Below, in pieces: positions 10,247 to 19,444 of a stretch of DNA of 64,000 nucleotides (its first letter is position 1; the number at the start of each line of letters is the position of its first letter). Source of the stretch: Sphingobium sp052327305 (GTDB lineage Bacteria > Pseudomonadota > Alphaproteobacteria > Sphingomonadales > Sphingomonadaceae); assembly GCF_052327305.1 (NCBI RefSeq), contig NZ_CP182486.1, forward strand, positions 496,001 to 560,000, written 5' to 3'. A model generated the notes under the pieces. That model was not told the origin of the DNA. It searched no databases and saw only the letters and a program-made list of their open reading frames with translations. The position numbers were made by a program, and so were the translations under genes.

Positions 10247-11433
10247 ACCAGCTCCACCGCCATGGCCGTTGCCTCGCCGCCGCCGATGCAGAGCGAAGCG
10301 ATGCCGCGTTTTCCACCGGTCCGTTCCAGTGCGGACAAGAGCGTGGCGAGTATGCGAGCACCGGAAGCTCCGATGGGATGGCCGAGCGCGGTCGCACCGC
10401 CATGAATGTTCATCTTCTCGTGCGGGATGCCGAGGTCATGCATGGCGAACATCGTCACGCATGCGAATGCCTCGTTGACCTCCCACAGATCGACATCGTC
10501 GATACCCCAGCCGGTCTTCGCCAGCAGCTTCTCGATCGCCCCGACAGGTGCCGTCGTGAAATTGGCCGGCGCGCGAGCATGGGCCGTGTGCGCCACGACC
10601 CGCGCTATCGGCTTGAGGCCCTGCGCCTCCACCGCTGACGGTGACGCCAGCACCAGCGCCGCCGCGCCATCTGAAATGGAGCTGGCATTGGCGGCTGTGA
10701 TCGTGCCGTCTTTCGCGAATGCGGGGCGCAATGTCGGGATCTTCGCCGGATCGCCCTTCAGCGGCTGCTCGTCCTGCGAGACCATCTCTGTGCCTTTGCG
10801 CGTAGCGACTTCAACTGGCACAATTTCCTTTTCGAACCAGCCACTTGCCTGCGCCTTTTGCGCTCGCATGAGAGATTCGATCGCATAGGCATCCTGAGCC
10901 TCGCGGTTCATCTGGTAGTCGCTCACCGTCGCCTCGGCGAATACACCCATCGCCTTGCCCGCCTCATAGGCATCTTCCAGCCCATCGAGCATCATATGGT
11001 CATAGGCGGTATCATGGCCGATGCGGGAGCCTGCCCGGTGCTTCTTGAGGAGATAGGGTGCTTTCGACATGCTCTCCATGCCGCCCGCCACGATGATCTC
11101 CGCGCTGCCTGCCGCGATCGCGTCGGCAGCCATCATCGCGGTCATCATGCCACTGCCGCAAACCTTGTTGATCGTCGCCGCCTCGACATGATCGGGAAGA
11201 CCCGCACCACGCGCTGCCTGTCGTGCAGGTGCCTGCCCCAGCCCGGCGGGGAGGACGCAGCCCATGTAGCAGCGCTCGACAAGTGCCGGATCGACCCCGG
11301 ACCGCTCGACTGCCGCCTTTACCGCGGCTGCGCCAAGCTGCGTTGCGCTCAGCCCTGAGAGACTGCCCTGAAACGCGCCCATCGGTGTGCGCGCATAGGA
11401 GAGGATGAGGGTAGAGATGGCCATGAAGCTCAT
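10243..11433 (-). CDS. Acetyl-CoA acetyltransferase (thiolase)
   Basis: The 396-aa type II thiolase condenses or cleaves acetoacetyl-CoA or 3-ketoacyl-CoA. Catalytic residues are visible: nucleophile Cys92 in NKVCGSGM, His352 in ALGHPIGASGAR and Cys382 in SLCIGGGEAT. I use ATG 11433 because it overlaps the preceding stop as ATGA and has GGGAAGCG upstream; the frame extends to 11448 and a second ATG lies at 11424. In this operon it could serve 3-ketovaleryl-CoA or methyl-branched thiolysis to acetyl-CoA and propionyl-CoA. Biosynthetic and degradative roles cannot be told apart from sequence. Confidence 0.92.
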   Translation of the reverse strand: MSFMAISTLILSYARTPMGAFQGSLSGLSATQLGAAAVKAAVERSGVDPALVERCYMGCVLPAGLGQAPARQAARGAGLPDHVEAATINKVCGSGMMTAMMAADAIAAGSAEIIVAGGMESMSKAPYLLKKHRAGSRIGHDTAYDHMMLDGLEDAYEAGKAMGVFAEATVSDYQMNREAQDAYAIESLMRAQKAQASGWFEKEIVPVEVATRKGTEMVSQDEQPLKGDPAKIPTLRPAFAKDGTITAANASSISDGAAALVLASPSAVEAQGLKPIARVVAHTAHARAPANFTTAPVGAIEKLLAKTGWGIDDVDLWEVNEAFACVTMFAMHDLGIPHEKMNIHGGATALGHPIGASGARILATLLSALERTGGKRGIASLCIGGGEATAMAVELV

Positions 11434-11720
11434 ATTGCGCTTCCCCAAATTTCGCCGGAAGCCATTATCCGTTCACGCCATGCCGTCAGTTGCCCCTCGC
11501 ACTTATCGAGCACAGACCGAATGTCGCTAACGTCAAACTCCATCAATCCGCCGTCTGGATCGAATAACACGCTCGTATCGCCAGCTTCGTTCATCGAGAA
11601 ATCGATCAACGTGTTTCCATCCAGCATAACCTCGACGCCGATCAAGTCCGGATCGTTGGAGGAAACGAACTGATAGACCAGCCGCTCGACATCGATCAGT
11701 TCACAGCGGAATATTGTCAT
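11430..11720 (-). CDS. 96-aa acidic protein of unknown function in the propionate operon
   Basis: I do not recognise this protein. It is 96 residues, acidic, predicted soluble, with no signal peptide and an alternating beta-then-helix feel (a central SVLFDPDGGLMEFDVSDI segment). Its ATG lies 20 nt inside the end of pccB and its stop overlaps the thiolase start by 4 nt, so it must be translated with them if real. The double overlap, the intact frame and its position support a real gene. It resembles the many small proteins that accompany enzymes as accessory or immunity-like factors, but no function can be assigned. Confidence 0.65.
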   Translation of the reverse strand: MTIFRCELIDVERLVYQFVSSNDPDLIGVEVMLDGNTLIDFSMNEAGDTSVLFDPDGGLMEFDVSDIRSVLDKCEGQLTAWRERIMASGEIWGSAI

Positions 11721-13239
11721 GTTTCTTCCACGGATTTTCGAGGCTCTTGTTCCTCAGTTTCCGCAACCCCAGCGCCACGCGCCGCCGGGTCGCGTGCGGC
11801 ATAATCACTTCGTCAATGAAGCCCTTTGAGGCGGCGACGAAAGGATTGGCAAAGCGCGCCTCATACTCCGCCGTGCGCGCAGCGATCTTCTCCGCGTCGC
11901 CAATGTCGGAGCGGAAGATGATTTCCACCGCCCCCTTTGCCCCCATCACCGCGATCTCAGCGGTGGGCCAGGCATAGTTGAGGTCGCCGCGCAGATGCTT
12001 GCTGGCCATCACGTCATAGGCGCCGCCATAGGCCTTGCGGGTGATGACGGTGATCTTGGGCACGGTCGCCTCGGCATAGGCAAAGAGCAGCTTGGCGCCA
12101 TGCTTGATGATGCCGGCATGCTCCTGCGCCACACCGGGAAGGAAGCCGGGCACATCGACGAAGGTGACGATGGGGATTTCGAACGCGTCGCAGAAGCGCA
12201 CAAAGCGCGCCGCCTTCTTAGAAGAATTGATGTCCAGCACCCCGGCCAGCACCATTGGCTGATTTGCCACCACGCCCACCGTCCGCCCCTCGATCCGCCC
12301 GAAGCCGCAAAGAATATTCCCTGCATGGGCCGGCTGGATCTCAAAGAAATCGCCTTCGTCCAGTGTCTTACGGATCACTTCGTGCATGTCGTACGGCTGA
12401 TTGGCGCTTGCCGGGATCAGGGTATCAAGGCTCGGCTCCTCGCGATCCCACGGGTCTGCGGTCGGCCGCTCGGGCACTGGCTCGCGATTGCTGGCGGGAA
12501 GGAAGTCCACGAAGTCGCGGGCTGCGAGCAGGGCCTCGATATCATTCTCGAAGGCGACATCCGCCACCCCCGACTTCGTGGTGTGCGTCACAGCGCCCCC
12601 GAGTTCCTCCTGCGAGACCAGTTCGTTCGTGACTGTCTTCACTACATCGGGGCCGGTGACGAACATGTATGACGAATCCTTCACCATGAAGATGAAGTCC
12701 GTCATCGCCGGGCTATACACGGCACCGCCCGCGCATGGCCCCATGATGAGAGAAATCTGCGGTATGACGCCAGAGGCCAGCACATTGCGCTGGAACACCT
12801 CGGCATAGCCGCCAAGGCTGGCAACGCCCTCCTGAATGCGTGCGCCACCACTGTCGTTGAGGCCGACGACCGGTGCGCCGACCTTCATCGCCATATTCAT
12901 GATCTTGCAGATCTTCTGTGCATGTCTCTCTGAAAGAGAGCCGCCGAACACCGTGAAATCCTGAGAGAAAACGAAGACCAGCCGACCGCTGATCGTGCCC
13001 GACCCGGTAACGACGCCATCGCCAGGCACCTTCTGCGCGTCCATGCCGAAATCAGTGCAGTTGTGCTCGACATACATGTCAAGCTCCTCGAAGCTGCCTT
13101 CATCCAGCAGCACCTCCAGCCGCTCCCGCGCTGTCAGCTTGCCCTTGGCATGCTGAGCCGCGATGCGCGCTTCCCCGCCACCGGCCCGCGCAGCGGCGCG
13201 CTTGGCTTCCAGTGCTTCGATAATCGACAGCTTCGACAT
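11701..13239 (-). CDS. pccB: Propionyl-CoA carboxylase beta subunit (carboxyltransferase)
   Basis: The 512-aa protein transfers the carboxyl group from carboxybiotin to propionyl-CoA. It has the two crotonase-like carboxyltransferase halves. The N-half contains DGVVTGSGTISGR, GLNDSGGARIQEGV and GPCAGGAVYSPAMTDF; the C-half contains NQPMVLAGVLDINSSKKAARF, VDVPGFLPGVAQEH and RKAYGGAYDVMASKH. Length matches PccB. It is the first gene of the minus-strand operon, opposite pccR, and the 122-bp region between them holds operator-like repeats. Its 3' end overlaps the next small gene. Confidence 0.95.
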   Translation of the reverse strand: MSKLSIIEALEAKRAAARAGGGEARIAAQHAKGKLTARERLEVLLDEGSFEELDMYVEHNCTDFGMDAQKVPGDGVVTGSGTISGRLVFVFSQDFTVFGGSLSERHAQKICKIMNMAMKVGAPVVGLNDSGGARIQEGVASLGGYAEVFQRNVLASGVIPQISLIMGPCAGGAVYSPAMTDFIFMVKDSSYMFVTGPDVVKTVTNELVSQEELGGAVTHTTKSGVADVAFENDIEALLAARDFVDFLPASNREPVPERPTADPWDREEPSLDTLIPASANQPYDMHEVIRKTLDEGDFFEIQPAHAGNILCGFGRIEGRTVGVVANQPMVLAGVLDINSSKKAARFVRFCDAFEIPIVTFVDVPGFLPGVAQEHAGIIKHGAKLLFAYAEATVPKITVITRKAYGGAYDVMASKHLRGDLNYAWPTAEIAVMGAKGAVEIIFRSDIGDAEKIAARTAEYEARFANPFVAASKGFIDEVIMPHATRRRVALGLRKLRNKSLENPWKKHDNIPL

Positions 13240-13317
13240 GCAGGCGAAATCCTCGTTCGATCGCGCGGCCAGTGCATAACCTGCCTCTCAGCCTTCAGGA
13301 CGCAAGGCAAATGCGAA

Positions 13318-13348
13318 CTTGCAGAGTTGCGAAGCCGCATTTTGCAAA
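13318..13348. promoter_or_regulatory. Cluster of TTTGCAAA-like boxes, probable PccR operator
   Basis: Between divergent pccB and pccR there is a perfect TTTGCAAA at 13341-13348, preceded by two degenerate copies back to back, CTTGCAGA at 13318-13325 and GTTGCGAA at 13326-13333. The perfect copy ends 13 nt before the pccR start. The cluster lies about 80-110 nt upstream of pccB. ScfR-family regulators (PccR of Rhodobacter, RamB of Corynebacterium) are known to use TTTGCAAA-type motifs. That these boxes control both directions, including autoregulation, is inference. Confidence 0.7.
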
Positions 13349-13361
13349 GTATCGGGATTTC

Positions 13362-14777
13362 ATGGCACGCGGCAAGCGCCTCTTTGTGGGTCAGAAGGTG
13401 CGCGAATTGCGCCGCGACGCCCGCATGGATCAGGCGGCGATGGCCCGCTTACTCGGCATCTCGGTTTCCTATCTCTCCCAGCTGGAGAATGATGACCGCC
13501 CCCTCACCGCCAGCGTCAAGGCGGCTCTGGCGAACGCATTTCCGGTGGACTGGCCCGCCTTTGACGAGGCGGAAGAGGAGCAGCTCCTCGGCGCGTTCAA
13601 CTGGGCGCTGGCCGATCCCGGCGCCAGCACGCCGCCACCCGACCCGGAGCGCACCGAGCGGCTGCATCTGCAATATCCCGAGTTCGCGGCGCGCTATGTC
13701 GATCTGCATCATCGCCTCCGACAGAGCCAGGAGCGGCTCGCTATGATGGAGGAGGCAATCGCCGGCGAAGTGGCGCCCGCCGCGCGCATGCCGTGGGAGA
13801 GCGTGCGCGACTGGTTTCATCAGGCCGGCAATTATATTCACGAGCTGGACTGCGCCGCCGAGGATATGGCCGCCGCGCTGGGCATGACCGGCGAGGATAG
13901 CGAGACACGCCTCATCGCCGCTCTTGCCAGCCGCCAAGGCTGCGAGACGCAGGTACGGGAGCTTCCCGGTGGACTGATGCGCGCCTTCGACGAGGGCGAG
14001 CGTCGCGTGACTTTAGGCGCGGCGCAGCCCGCTGCCAGTCGGGCGTTCCAGCTTGCCAATCAGCTGATGCGGCTGGAATTGGGTGCACAGATGGAGTCCA
14101 TTGCCGCATATGCCGGACTTGCCGATCCGGTTGCGACGCAACTGTTGTTGCTTGGCCTCGCGAACTATGCTGCCGGTGCGCTGCTGATGCCCTACACGGC
14201 TTTCCGCGCCAGCGCGCGAGCGCTGCGACACGATATCGATCCGCTCTCCCGTCAGTTCGGCGTCAGCTTCGAGCAGGCTTGCCATCGCCTTTCGACGCTC
14301 CAGCGCCCCGGCCTGCGCGGTATCCCGTTCTTCTTCTGCCGGGTGGACATGGCCGGCAACATCACCAAGCGGCATTCCGCCACCCGCCTGCAATTCGCGC
14401 GCTTCGGCGGCGCCTGTCCGCTCTGGGTCGTGCATGAAGCCGTGGCGATCCCGGACCGGATCGTCACCCAACTTGCCGAGACGCCGGATGGCATGCGCTA
14501 TGTCTCCATGGCGCGCGGGTTGGTCAAACCCTCCGGCAGCTATGCCCGCGCCCCGCGCCGCTATGCCGTGGCACTTGGTTGCGAAGTCGAGCATGCGGCC
14601 AACTTCGTGTATGCCGATGGCCTGCGCCTGACCGACGAAGCCGCCGCCACGCCGATCGGCATCTCCTGCCGGGTCTGCCCCCGCGAGAGTTGCGATCAGC
14701 GCGCGTTTCCACCGCTTGATCGGCCCATACGCATCGATCCTGATAGACGGCAGATCGTCCCCTACGGCATAGGCTGA
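13362..14777 (+). CDS. pccR: PccR-type short-chain fatty acyl-CoA regulator (XRE/ScfR family)
   Basis: The 471-aa protein begins with an XRE helix-turn-helix (about residues 8-62, including MARLLGISVSYLSQLENDDRPL). A long effector domain of the ScfR type follows. It has the FFFCRVDMAGNITKRHSATR segment and ends with a conserved cysteine motif, CRVCPRESCDQRAFPP. ScfR proteins (PccR, MccR, IbcR, RamB) sense short-chain acyl-CoAs and control genes for their assimilation. The divergent propionyl-CoA carboxylase operon supports the PccR assignment. I start at ATG 13362, since the frame back to 13272 covers the operator boxes and has no domain sequence. It probably regulates the pcc operon and itself. 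Confidence 0.9.
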   Translation: MARGKRLFVGQKVRELRRDARMDQAAMARLLGISVSYLSQLENDDRPLTASVKAALANAFPVDWPAFDEAEEEQLLGAFNWALADPGASTPPPDPERTERLHLQYPEFAARYVDLHHRLRQSQERLAMMEEAIAGEVAPAARMPWESVRDWFHQAGNYIHELDCAAEDMAAALGMTGEDSETRLIAALASRQGCETQVRELPGGLMRAFDEGERRVTLGAAQPAASRAFQLANQLMRLELGAQMESIAAYAGLADPVATQLLLLGLANYAAGALLMPYTAFRASARALRHDIDPLSRQFGVSFEQACHRLSTLQRPGLRGIPFFFCRVDMAGNITKRHSATRLQFARFGGACPLWVVHEAVAIPDRIVTQLAETPDGMRYVSMARGLVKPSGSYARAPRRYAVALGCEVEHAANFVYADGLRLTDEAAATPIGISCRVCPRESCDQRAFPPLDRPIRIDPDRRQIVPYGIG

Positions 14778-14802
14778 ACATGTTTTCAGGGGAGGAACCG
14801 GA

Positions 14803-15414
14803 ATGAATTCAGGTCTTGCGCGGGCTGCGGCAGGGCTCGTCGCCCTTGCCGCCTGGGCCGGCCTCGCCATCCAGCTCGATGCGAGCACACGCCTCTCAAG
14901 ATCGCTGCCCGATGCGCTCTGGGTGATGCTGCGCTATTTCACCATTCTCGCGAACCTGAGCGTCGCGGGCCTCTTCTCCGCCGTGGCGATGAGCAGCCGT
15001 GCCGCCACCCGGCCTGCCCTTCTTGCTGGAATCACCCTCATCATCCTGCTCGTGGGAGTCGTCTATGGGTTGCTGCTGCGCGGGCTGCTCGATCTCTCGG
15101 GCGGCGCGCGGCTGGCCGATACGATCCTCCACAAAGTGACGCCGGTCATTGTCGCGCTCTGGTGGCTGCTCTTCGCGCCCAAGCGCGGCCTGCGCTACGG
15201 CCATGCGATCGTCTGGGCGCTGCCGCCGCTCGCTTATCTCGGCTACGCCCTGTGGCGCGGCGGACGCGACGGCATCTATGCCTATCCGTTCATCAACGTC
15301 GCGAAGCTAGGCATGACGCAGGTGCTGATCAACGCCGCACTTATCGCTGCAGGTTTCATCGCCGCCGGCCTGGCGCTTGTGTGGCTCAGCCGGCAGGTCG
15401 CGAAGGCCGGCTGA
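14803..15414 (+). CDS. Pr6Pr-like integral membrane protein
   Basis: The 203-aa protein has about six membrane helices with short polar loops and a conserved-looking LRYFTILANLSV segment near residues 43-54 and a TPVIVALWWLLFAPK segment near the fourth helix. These fit the uncharacterised bacterial Pr6Pr/FAR-17a-like membrane family, where ALWW and an early YFT(I/N) motif recur. It starts 26 nt after pccR on the same strand, so it may be co-transcribed. Function is unknown. Confidence 0.7.
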   Translation: MNSGLARAAAGLVALAAWAGLAIQLDASTRLSRSLPDALWVMLRYFTILANLSVAGLFSAVAMSSRAATRPALLAGITLIILLVGVVYGLLLRGLLDLSGGARLADTILHKVTPVIVALWWLLFAPKRGLRYGHAIVWALPPLAYLGYALWRGGRDGIYAYPFINVAKLGMTQVLINAALIAAGFIAAGLALVWLSRQVAKAG

Positions 15415-15421
15415 GCCGACC

Positions 15422-16771
15422 CTATTTCATCAGGACCAGTTCTTCAGCCATCGTCGGGTGCAGCGCCACTGTCGCGTCGAACTGCGCCTTGGTCAGCCCT
15501 GCCTTTACGGCCACGGCGGCCACCTGGAGGATCTCCGCCGCATCGGGGCCGATCATATGGACGCCCACAACCCTGTCCGTCGCGGCGTCGCAGATCATCT
15601 TGTAGAGCGCGCGTTCGTTGCGCCCCGCGAGCACATTCTTCATCGGGCGAAAATCGGATGAGTAGACCTTGATGGAGCCGAGCTTATTGCGCGCCTCCGC
15701 TTCGATCATGCCCACGCCAGCAAGCGGGGGATGGCTGAAGACCGCAGAAGGCACGCAGCTATAGTCCACCTTGGTGGGCTTGTTGCCAAACACCGTGTCG
15801 GCGAATGCCTGACCTTCCCGGATGGCAACCGGCGTCAGCTGGATGCGGTCGGTCACGTCGCCCACCGCATAGATGCTCGCGCAACTCGTGCGGTTCTCGT
15901 CGTCGACCTTGATCGCGCCTTTCTCGGTCAGTTCGACTTGGGCGGTCTCCAGGCCCAGCCCGTCCAGATTGGGCCGACGCCCGGTGGCGAAAAGCACGGC
16001 ATCGCATTCGATCGGCGGACCATTGTCGCCCAGATGCACGAGCAGCGAGCCGTCCTCCTGCTTCTCGATCTTCTCGAACGGCGCGTTGAACCGGAACTGG
16101 ATGCCCTTGGTCATCGAAATCTGAAGGAGCCGGTCGCGAATCTGCTCATCGTAACCGCGCAGAATTGTCTCCGAGCGATTGACCAGCGTCACATGCGAGC
16201 CGAACTGGTGGAAGATGCCCGCGAATTCATTGGCGATATAGCCGCCCCCGGCGATCACGATCCTCTTGGGCAGCGCCTCGAGATGGAAGACCTCGTTGGA
16301 GGTGATGCCGTGTTCGGCTCCTGGCACGTCTGGAACGACCGGCCAGCCCCCGGTGGCAATTAGGAGCGTCTTCGCCGTGATTTCCTTACCCGACGCCAGT
16401 TTGACGCTGTGCGGCCCCGTCACAACGGCGCGCTCACGGATGATCTCGACCTTCTGGTTGCCTAGGGTCTCGCCATAAAGCCCTTCGATCCGGTCGACTT
16501 CGCGCAGCACATTGTCGCGCAGGCGCGGCCAGTCGAAAGCGCAGTCAGGCACGTTCCAGCCGAACTGTCGGGCATCCTTGATGTCTTCGGCAAAATGCGC
16601 GCCATAAACCAGCAGCTTCTTGGGCACGCATCCTCTGATGACGCAGGTGCCACCCACTCGATATTCTTCCGCGACCGCGACTTTCGCACCGTGAGCGGCC
16701 GCGACGCGCGACGCACGCACGCCGCCCGATCCTGCGCCGATGACGAACAGGTCATAGTCATAGTCGCTCAT
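15422..16771 (-). CDS. gor: Glutathione-disulfide reductase
   Basis: The 449-aa flavoprotein reduces oxidised glutathione with NADPH. The FAD-binding GAGSGGVRAS motif is near residue 12, the redox-active pair is C43 and C48 (GGTCVIRGCVPKK), the NADPH-binding glycine motif is IAGGGYIANEF, and the C-terminus carries the HPTMAEELV interface segment with the catalytic His. The IRG between the cysteines is typical of the bacterial/plant GR type rather than lipoamide dehydrogenase. Length matches. It is convergent with the Pr6Pr gene and precedes nothing obviously linked. Confidence 0.93.
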   Translation of the reverse strand: MSDYDYDLFVIGAGSGGVRASRVAAAHGAKVAVAEEYRVGGTCVIRGCVPKKLLVYGAHFAEDIKDARQFGWNVPDCAFDWPRLRDNVLREVDRIEGLYGETLGNQKVEIIRERAVVTGPHSVKLASGKEITAKTLLIATGGWPVVPDVPGAEHGITSNEVFHLEALPKRIVIAGGGYIANEFAGIFHQFGSHVTLVNRSETILRGYDEQIRDRLLQISMTKGIQFRFNAPFEKIEKQEDGSLLVHLGDNGPPIECDAVLFATGRRPNLDGLGLETAQVELTEKGAIKVDDENRTSCASIYAVGDVTDRIQLTPVAIREGQAFADTVFGNKPTKVDYSCVPSAVFSHPPLAGVGMIEAEARNKLGSIKVYSSDFRPMKNVLAGRNERALYKMICDAATDRVVGVHMIGPDAAEILQVAAVAVKAGLTKAQFDATVALHPTMAEELVLMK

Positions 16772-16903
16772 GGCAAGTCCTCATCTCGGCGCTCGGGAAC
16801 GGCGATATGGCAAGCGCTGCACCGCCAGACAATATGCCGGTGCCATTGTTCCGCAGAGCAAGGGGCATGGTATCGGCGCTAGCCTGACCAAGGCGTCGCC
16901 GCC

Positions 16904-18424
16904 TCAGATATCGCCCAGCGCGATGTCGATCAGCGCCATGGTCGAGGGATCGAAGCCCTTGGCGCCGTTCTTCTCAATCGACTTGGCGATCTCCTTGCCC
17001 AGCTCCACGCCAAACTGGTCGAAGCTGTTGATTTCCATGAGGATACCATTCGCAAACGTCCGGTGCTCGTAGAAGGCAATGAGCGCGCCCAGGCTCTCGG
17101 GCGTCAGATCCTCGATGAGGATCGTCGTCGATGGCCGGTTGCCGGCATAGGCACGGGCAGGATCGGCGGCATTCTCGCGTCCCTGCATCAGTGCGGCGCC
17201 CTGCGCGAAGCAGTTGACCAGTAGCGCTTCGTGATGGGCCGGGTCGAGTGCGTCGCCTGCCTCGGTCACTGCGATGAATTCTACGGGTACGATGTGCGTG
17301 CCTTGATGGAGCAGCTGAAACACTGCGTGCTGCGCATCCGTGCCCACCCCGCCCCAGGTGATCGCAGCGGTGGGGCCATAGACCGGCGTTCCGTCCGCTT
17401 TCACGCTCTTGCCATTGCTCTCCATTTCCAACTGCTGGAGATAGCTCGGCAGCAGCCGCAGCCGCTCGTCATAGGCAAAGACCGCGCGGGTCTGGCAGCG
17501 CAGCGCCCGCGCATAATATTGGTCGATGAATGCCGCCCGCAGCGGCACGTTCTCCATCGGATTGGCGTGGCGGAAGTGCCGGTCCATCGCCGCGGCGCCT
17601 TCCAGCAGCCGCTCGAACCCGTCCCACCCGAGCGCCAGCGCCGCGGGGAAGCCGATGGTCGACCAGAGCGAATAGCGCCCGCCCACGCTCTCGGCGAAGC
17701 CCAGGATGCGCGTTTCGTCCACGCCCCATTCCATTGCCTTTTCCGGCGCGGCGGTCAGCGCCACCACTTGCCCAAACGGATCTTCGACTCCGCCTTCGCG
17801 CATCCACTGGATCGCGCTGTTGGCATTGAGCATGGTCTCCGTGGTCGTGAAGGTCTTGGAGGCAACCGCGAGCAGCGTATAGCGGGGGTCGAAACCCTTG
17901 AACGCTTCCTCGAGCGCTACGCCATCCACGTTGGAGACGATGGCCACGTCGTAGCGCCCCGCCTCACGCGCCAGCGCATCCACCAGCAGGTCCGGCCCCA
18001 GCGCCGATCCGCCAATGCCGACATGAAGGACATGGCGGATTTCGCCCAGAGCGCCTGCCTCGATCGCGTCGATCAGGGTGCGCATCCGCGCATGGCTGGC
18101 GCGCGCGATGTCGACGCTCTGCGCCTTGCCTTCACCCCGCTCCGCCGAATGCTCGACCGCGCGCCCCTCGGTCACGTTGATTGCTTCGCCGGCGAACATG
18201 GCGGCGCGCTTCACTTCGAAGTCCACTGCTTCGGTGAGCCGCAGGAACAACGCAAGCGAGGTATCGGTGAGATGCGTCTTGGCGAAATCGAAGCGGATGC
18301 CCGCTTCGCTCATCACCATCTTGTCGAGCCGGCTCGGATCAGCATCGAACACGCCGCGCAGTTCCGGCGTTTCCAGCCGCTCGATCTGGTTCCAGAGGTC
18401 GGCGATCGCTTCCCGGTCGGTCAT
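16904..18424 (-). CDS. pgi: Glucose-6-phosphate isomerase
   Basis: The 506-aa enzyme interconverts glucose 6-phosphate and fructose 6-phosphate. Family segments are visible in order: HVLHVGIGGSALGPDLL, SNVDGVALEE, ASKTFTTTETMLNA, GGRYSLWSTIGFPAALALG and the C-terminal NSFDQFGVELGKE. The last includes the region of the catalytic lysine. The ATG at 18424 has CAGGAG six bases upstream; the longer frame to 18508 lacks family sequence. Length is slightly short of E. coli Pgi (549) but normal for alphaproteobacteria. Together with gnd, rpiA and glpX elsewhere in the window it covers central sugar-phosphate metabolism. Confidence 0.94.
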   Translation of the reverse strand: MTDREAIADLWNQIERLETPELRGVFDADPSRLDKMVMSEAGIRFDFAKTHLTDTSLALFLRLTEAVDFEVKRAAMFAGEAINVTEGRAVEHSAERGEGKAQSVDIARASHARMRTLIDAIEAGALGEIRHVLHVGIGGSALGPDLLVDALAREAGRYDVAIVSNVDGVALEEAFKGFDPRYTLLAVASKTFTTTETMLNANSAIQWMREGGVEDPFGQVVALTAAPEKAMEWGVDETRILGFAESVGGRYSLWSTIGFPAALALGWDGFERLLEGAAAMDRHFRHANPMENVPLRAAFIDQYYARALRCQTRAVFAYDERLRLLPSYLQQLEMESNGKSVKADGTPVYGPTAAITWGGVGTDAQHAVFQLLHQGTHIVPVEFIAVTEAGDALDPAHHEALLVNCFAQGAALMQGRENAADPARAYAGNRPSTTILIEDLTPESLGALIAFYEHRTFANGILMEINSFDQFGVELGKEIAKSIEKNGAKGFDPSTMALIDIALGDI

Positions 18425-18589
18425 GAATGCTCCTGAGACGCTGGATTTAATTGTTAGCGCTGCCATTAGCCAATGCGCCGGGCCATTGCACGTGCACAAT
18501 TGCCACAAATGCCATGATCCGGGCGATGCGAGAGTTGACGTGACGGTTGACGTAACTGGGGCGTTCCTTCAAACACCGCGCGGCCGATC

Positions 18590-19444
18590 ATGACCGCCGC
18601 CACTTCATCCGAAAGCGCCAGTATGCAGCAGAAATCCGAGACACGGGATTTCCTCACCTTCCTGTTGAAGCTTGGCCTGATCGTCTTCGTCATCCGCAGC
18701 TTCATCGTCTCTCCGTTCAACATTCCTTCGGAGTCGATGCAGCCACGCCTGCTGATCGGCGACTATCTGATCGTCGCCAAATGGCCCTATGGTTTTTCGC
18801 GCTACAGCCTGCCGTTCAGCGTGCCGCTCATCCCCCACCGCATCCTTACGAACCTGCCCGAGCGTGGCGACGTGGTCGTCTTCAAGGCGCCCCCCACGCA
18901 GCGTGACGACTATATCAAGCGCGTCATCGGCCTGCCGGGCGACTATATTCAGGTGAAGGGCGGCGTACTCTACATCAACAATCAGGCCGTACCCAAGCGG
19001 CGGGTCGGCGACCTCGTGATTCCGGTGACGCCCAACATGATCCGCGCAACACAGGCGGAAGGCGCAATGTCGCCCTGCTTCCGGCCGGATTATGAGGAAG
19101 ACGCCCCTGACGGCGGCAAGCGCTGCCGCTACCCACAGTTCCGCGAGACCCTGCCGAACGGCAAGAGCTACAATGTGCTGGACGTTGCGGAGACGCCGGT
19201 CGACGACACCGGGGTCTATTTGGTGCCCAAGGACCATCTCTTCCTGATGGGCGATAATCGCGATCGCAGCGCGGACAGCCGCCTGCCCGCGGTCGAAGGC
19301 GGTGGCATCGGCTTCGTGCCGGTCGAGAATCTGGTCGGCAAGGCGCTCGTCTCCGTCTTCTCCACGGATGGCTCCGCGCAGTGGCTGCTGCCCTGGACCT
19401 GGTTCACGGCCTCCCGGCCCGAGCGGATCGGCGAAGGCTTTTGA
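18590..19444 (+). CDS. lepB: Signal peptidase I
   Basis: The 284-aa membrane protease cleaves signal peptides of exported proteins. One N-terminal membrane helix (about residues 22-38) leads into the catalytic domain with the nucleophile Ser49 (PSESMQPRL) and general base Lys110 (DDYIKRVIGLPGD). The C-terminal box MGDNRDRSADSR is also present. An in-frame ATG at 18623 would remove eleven residues. It is the first gene of lepB-rnc-era, and its stop overlaps the rnc start as TTGA. Confidence 0.94.
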   Translation: MTAATSSESASMQQKSETRDFLTFLLKLGLIVFVIRSFIVSPFNIPSESMQPRLLIGDYLIVAKWPYGFSRYSLPFSVPLIPHRILTNLPERGDVVVFKAPPTQRDDYIKRVIGLPGDYIQVKGGVLYINNQAVPKRRVGDLVIPVTPNMIRATQAEGAMSPCFRPDYEEDAPDGGKRCRYPQFRETLPNGKSYNVLDVAETPVDDTGVYLVPKDHLFLMGDNRDRSADSRLPAVEGGGIGFVPVENLVGKALVSVFSTDGSAQWLLPWTWFTASRPERIGEGF

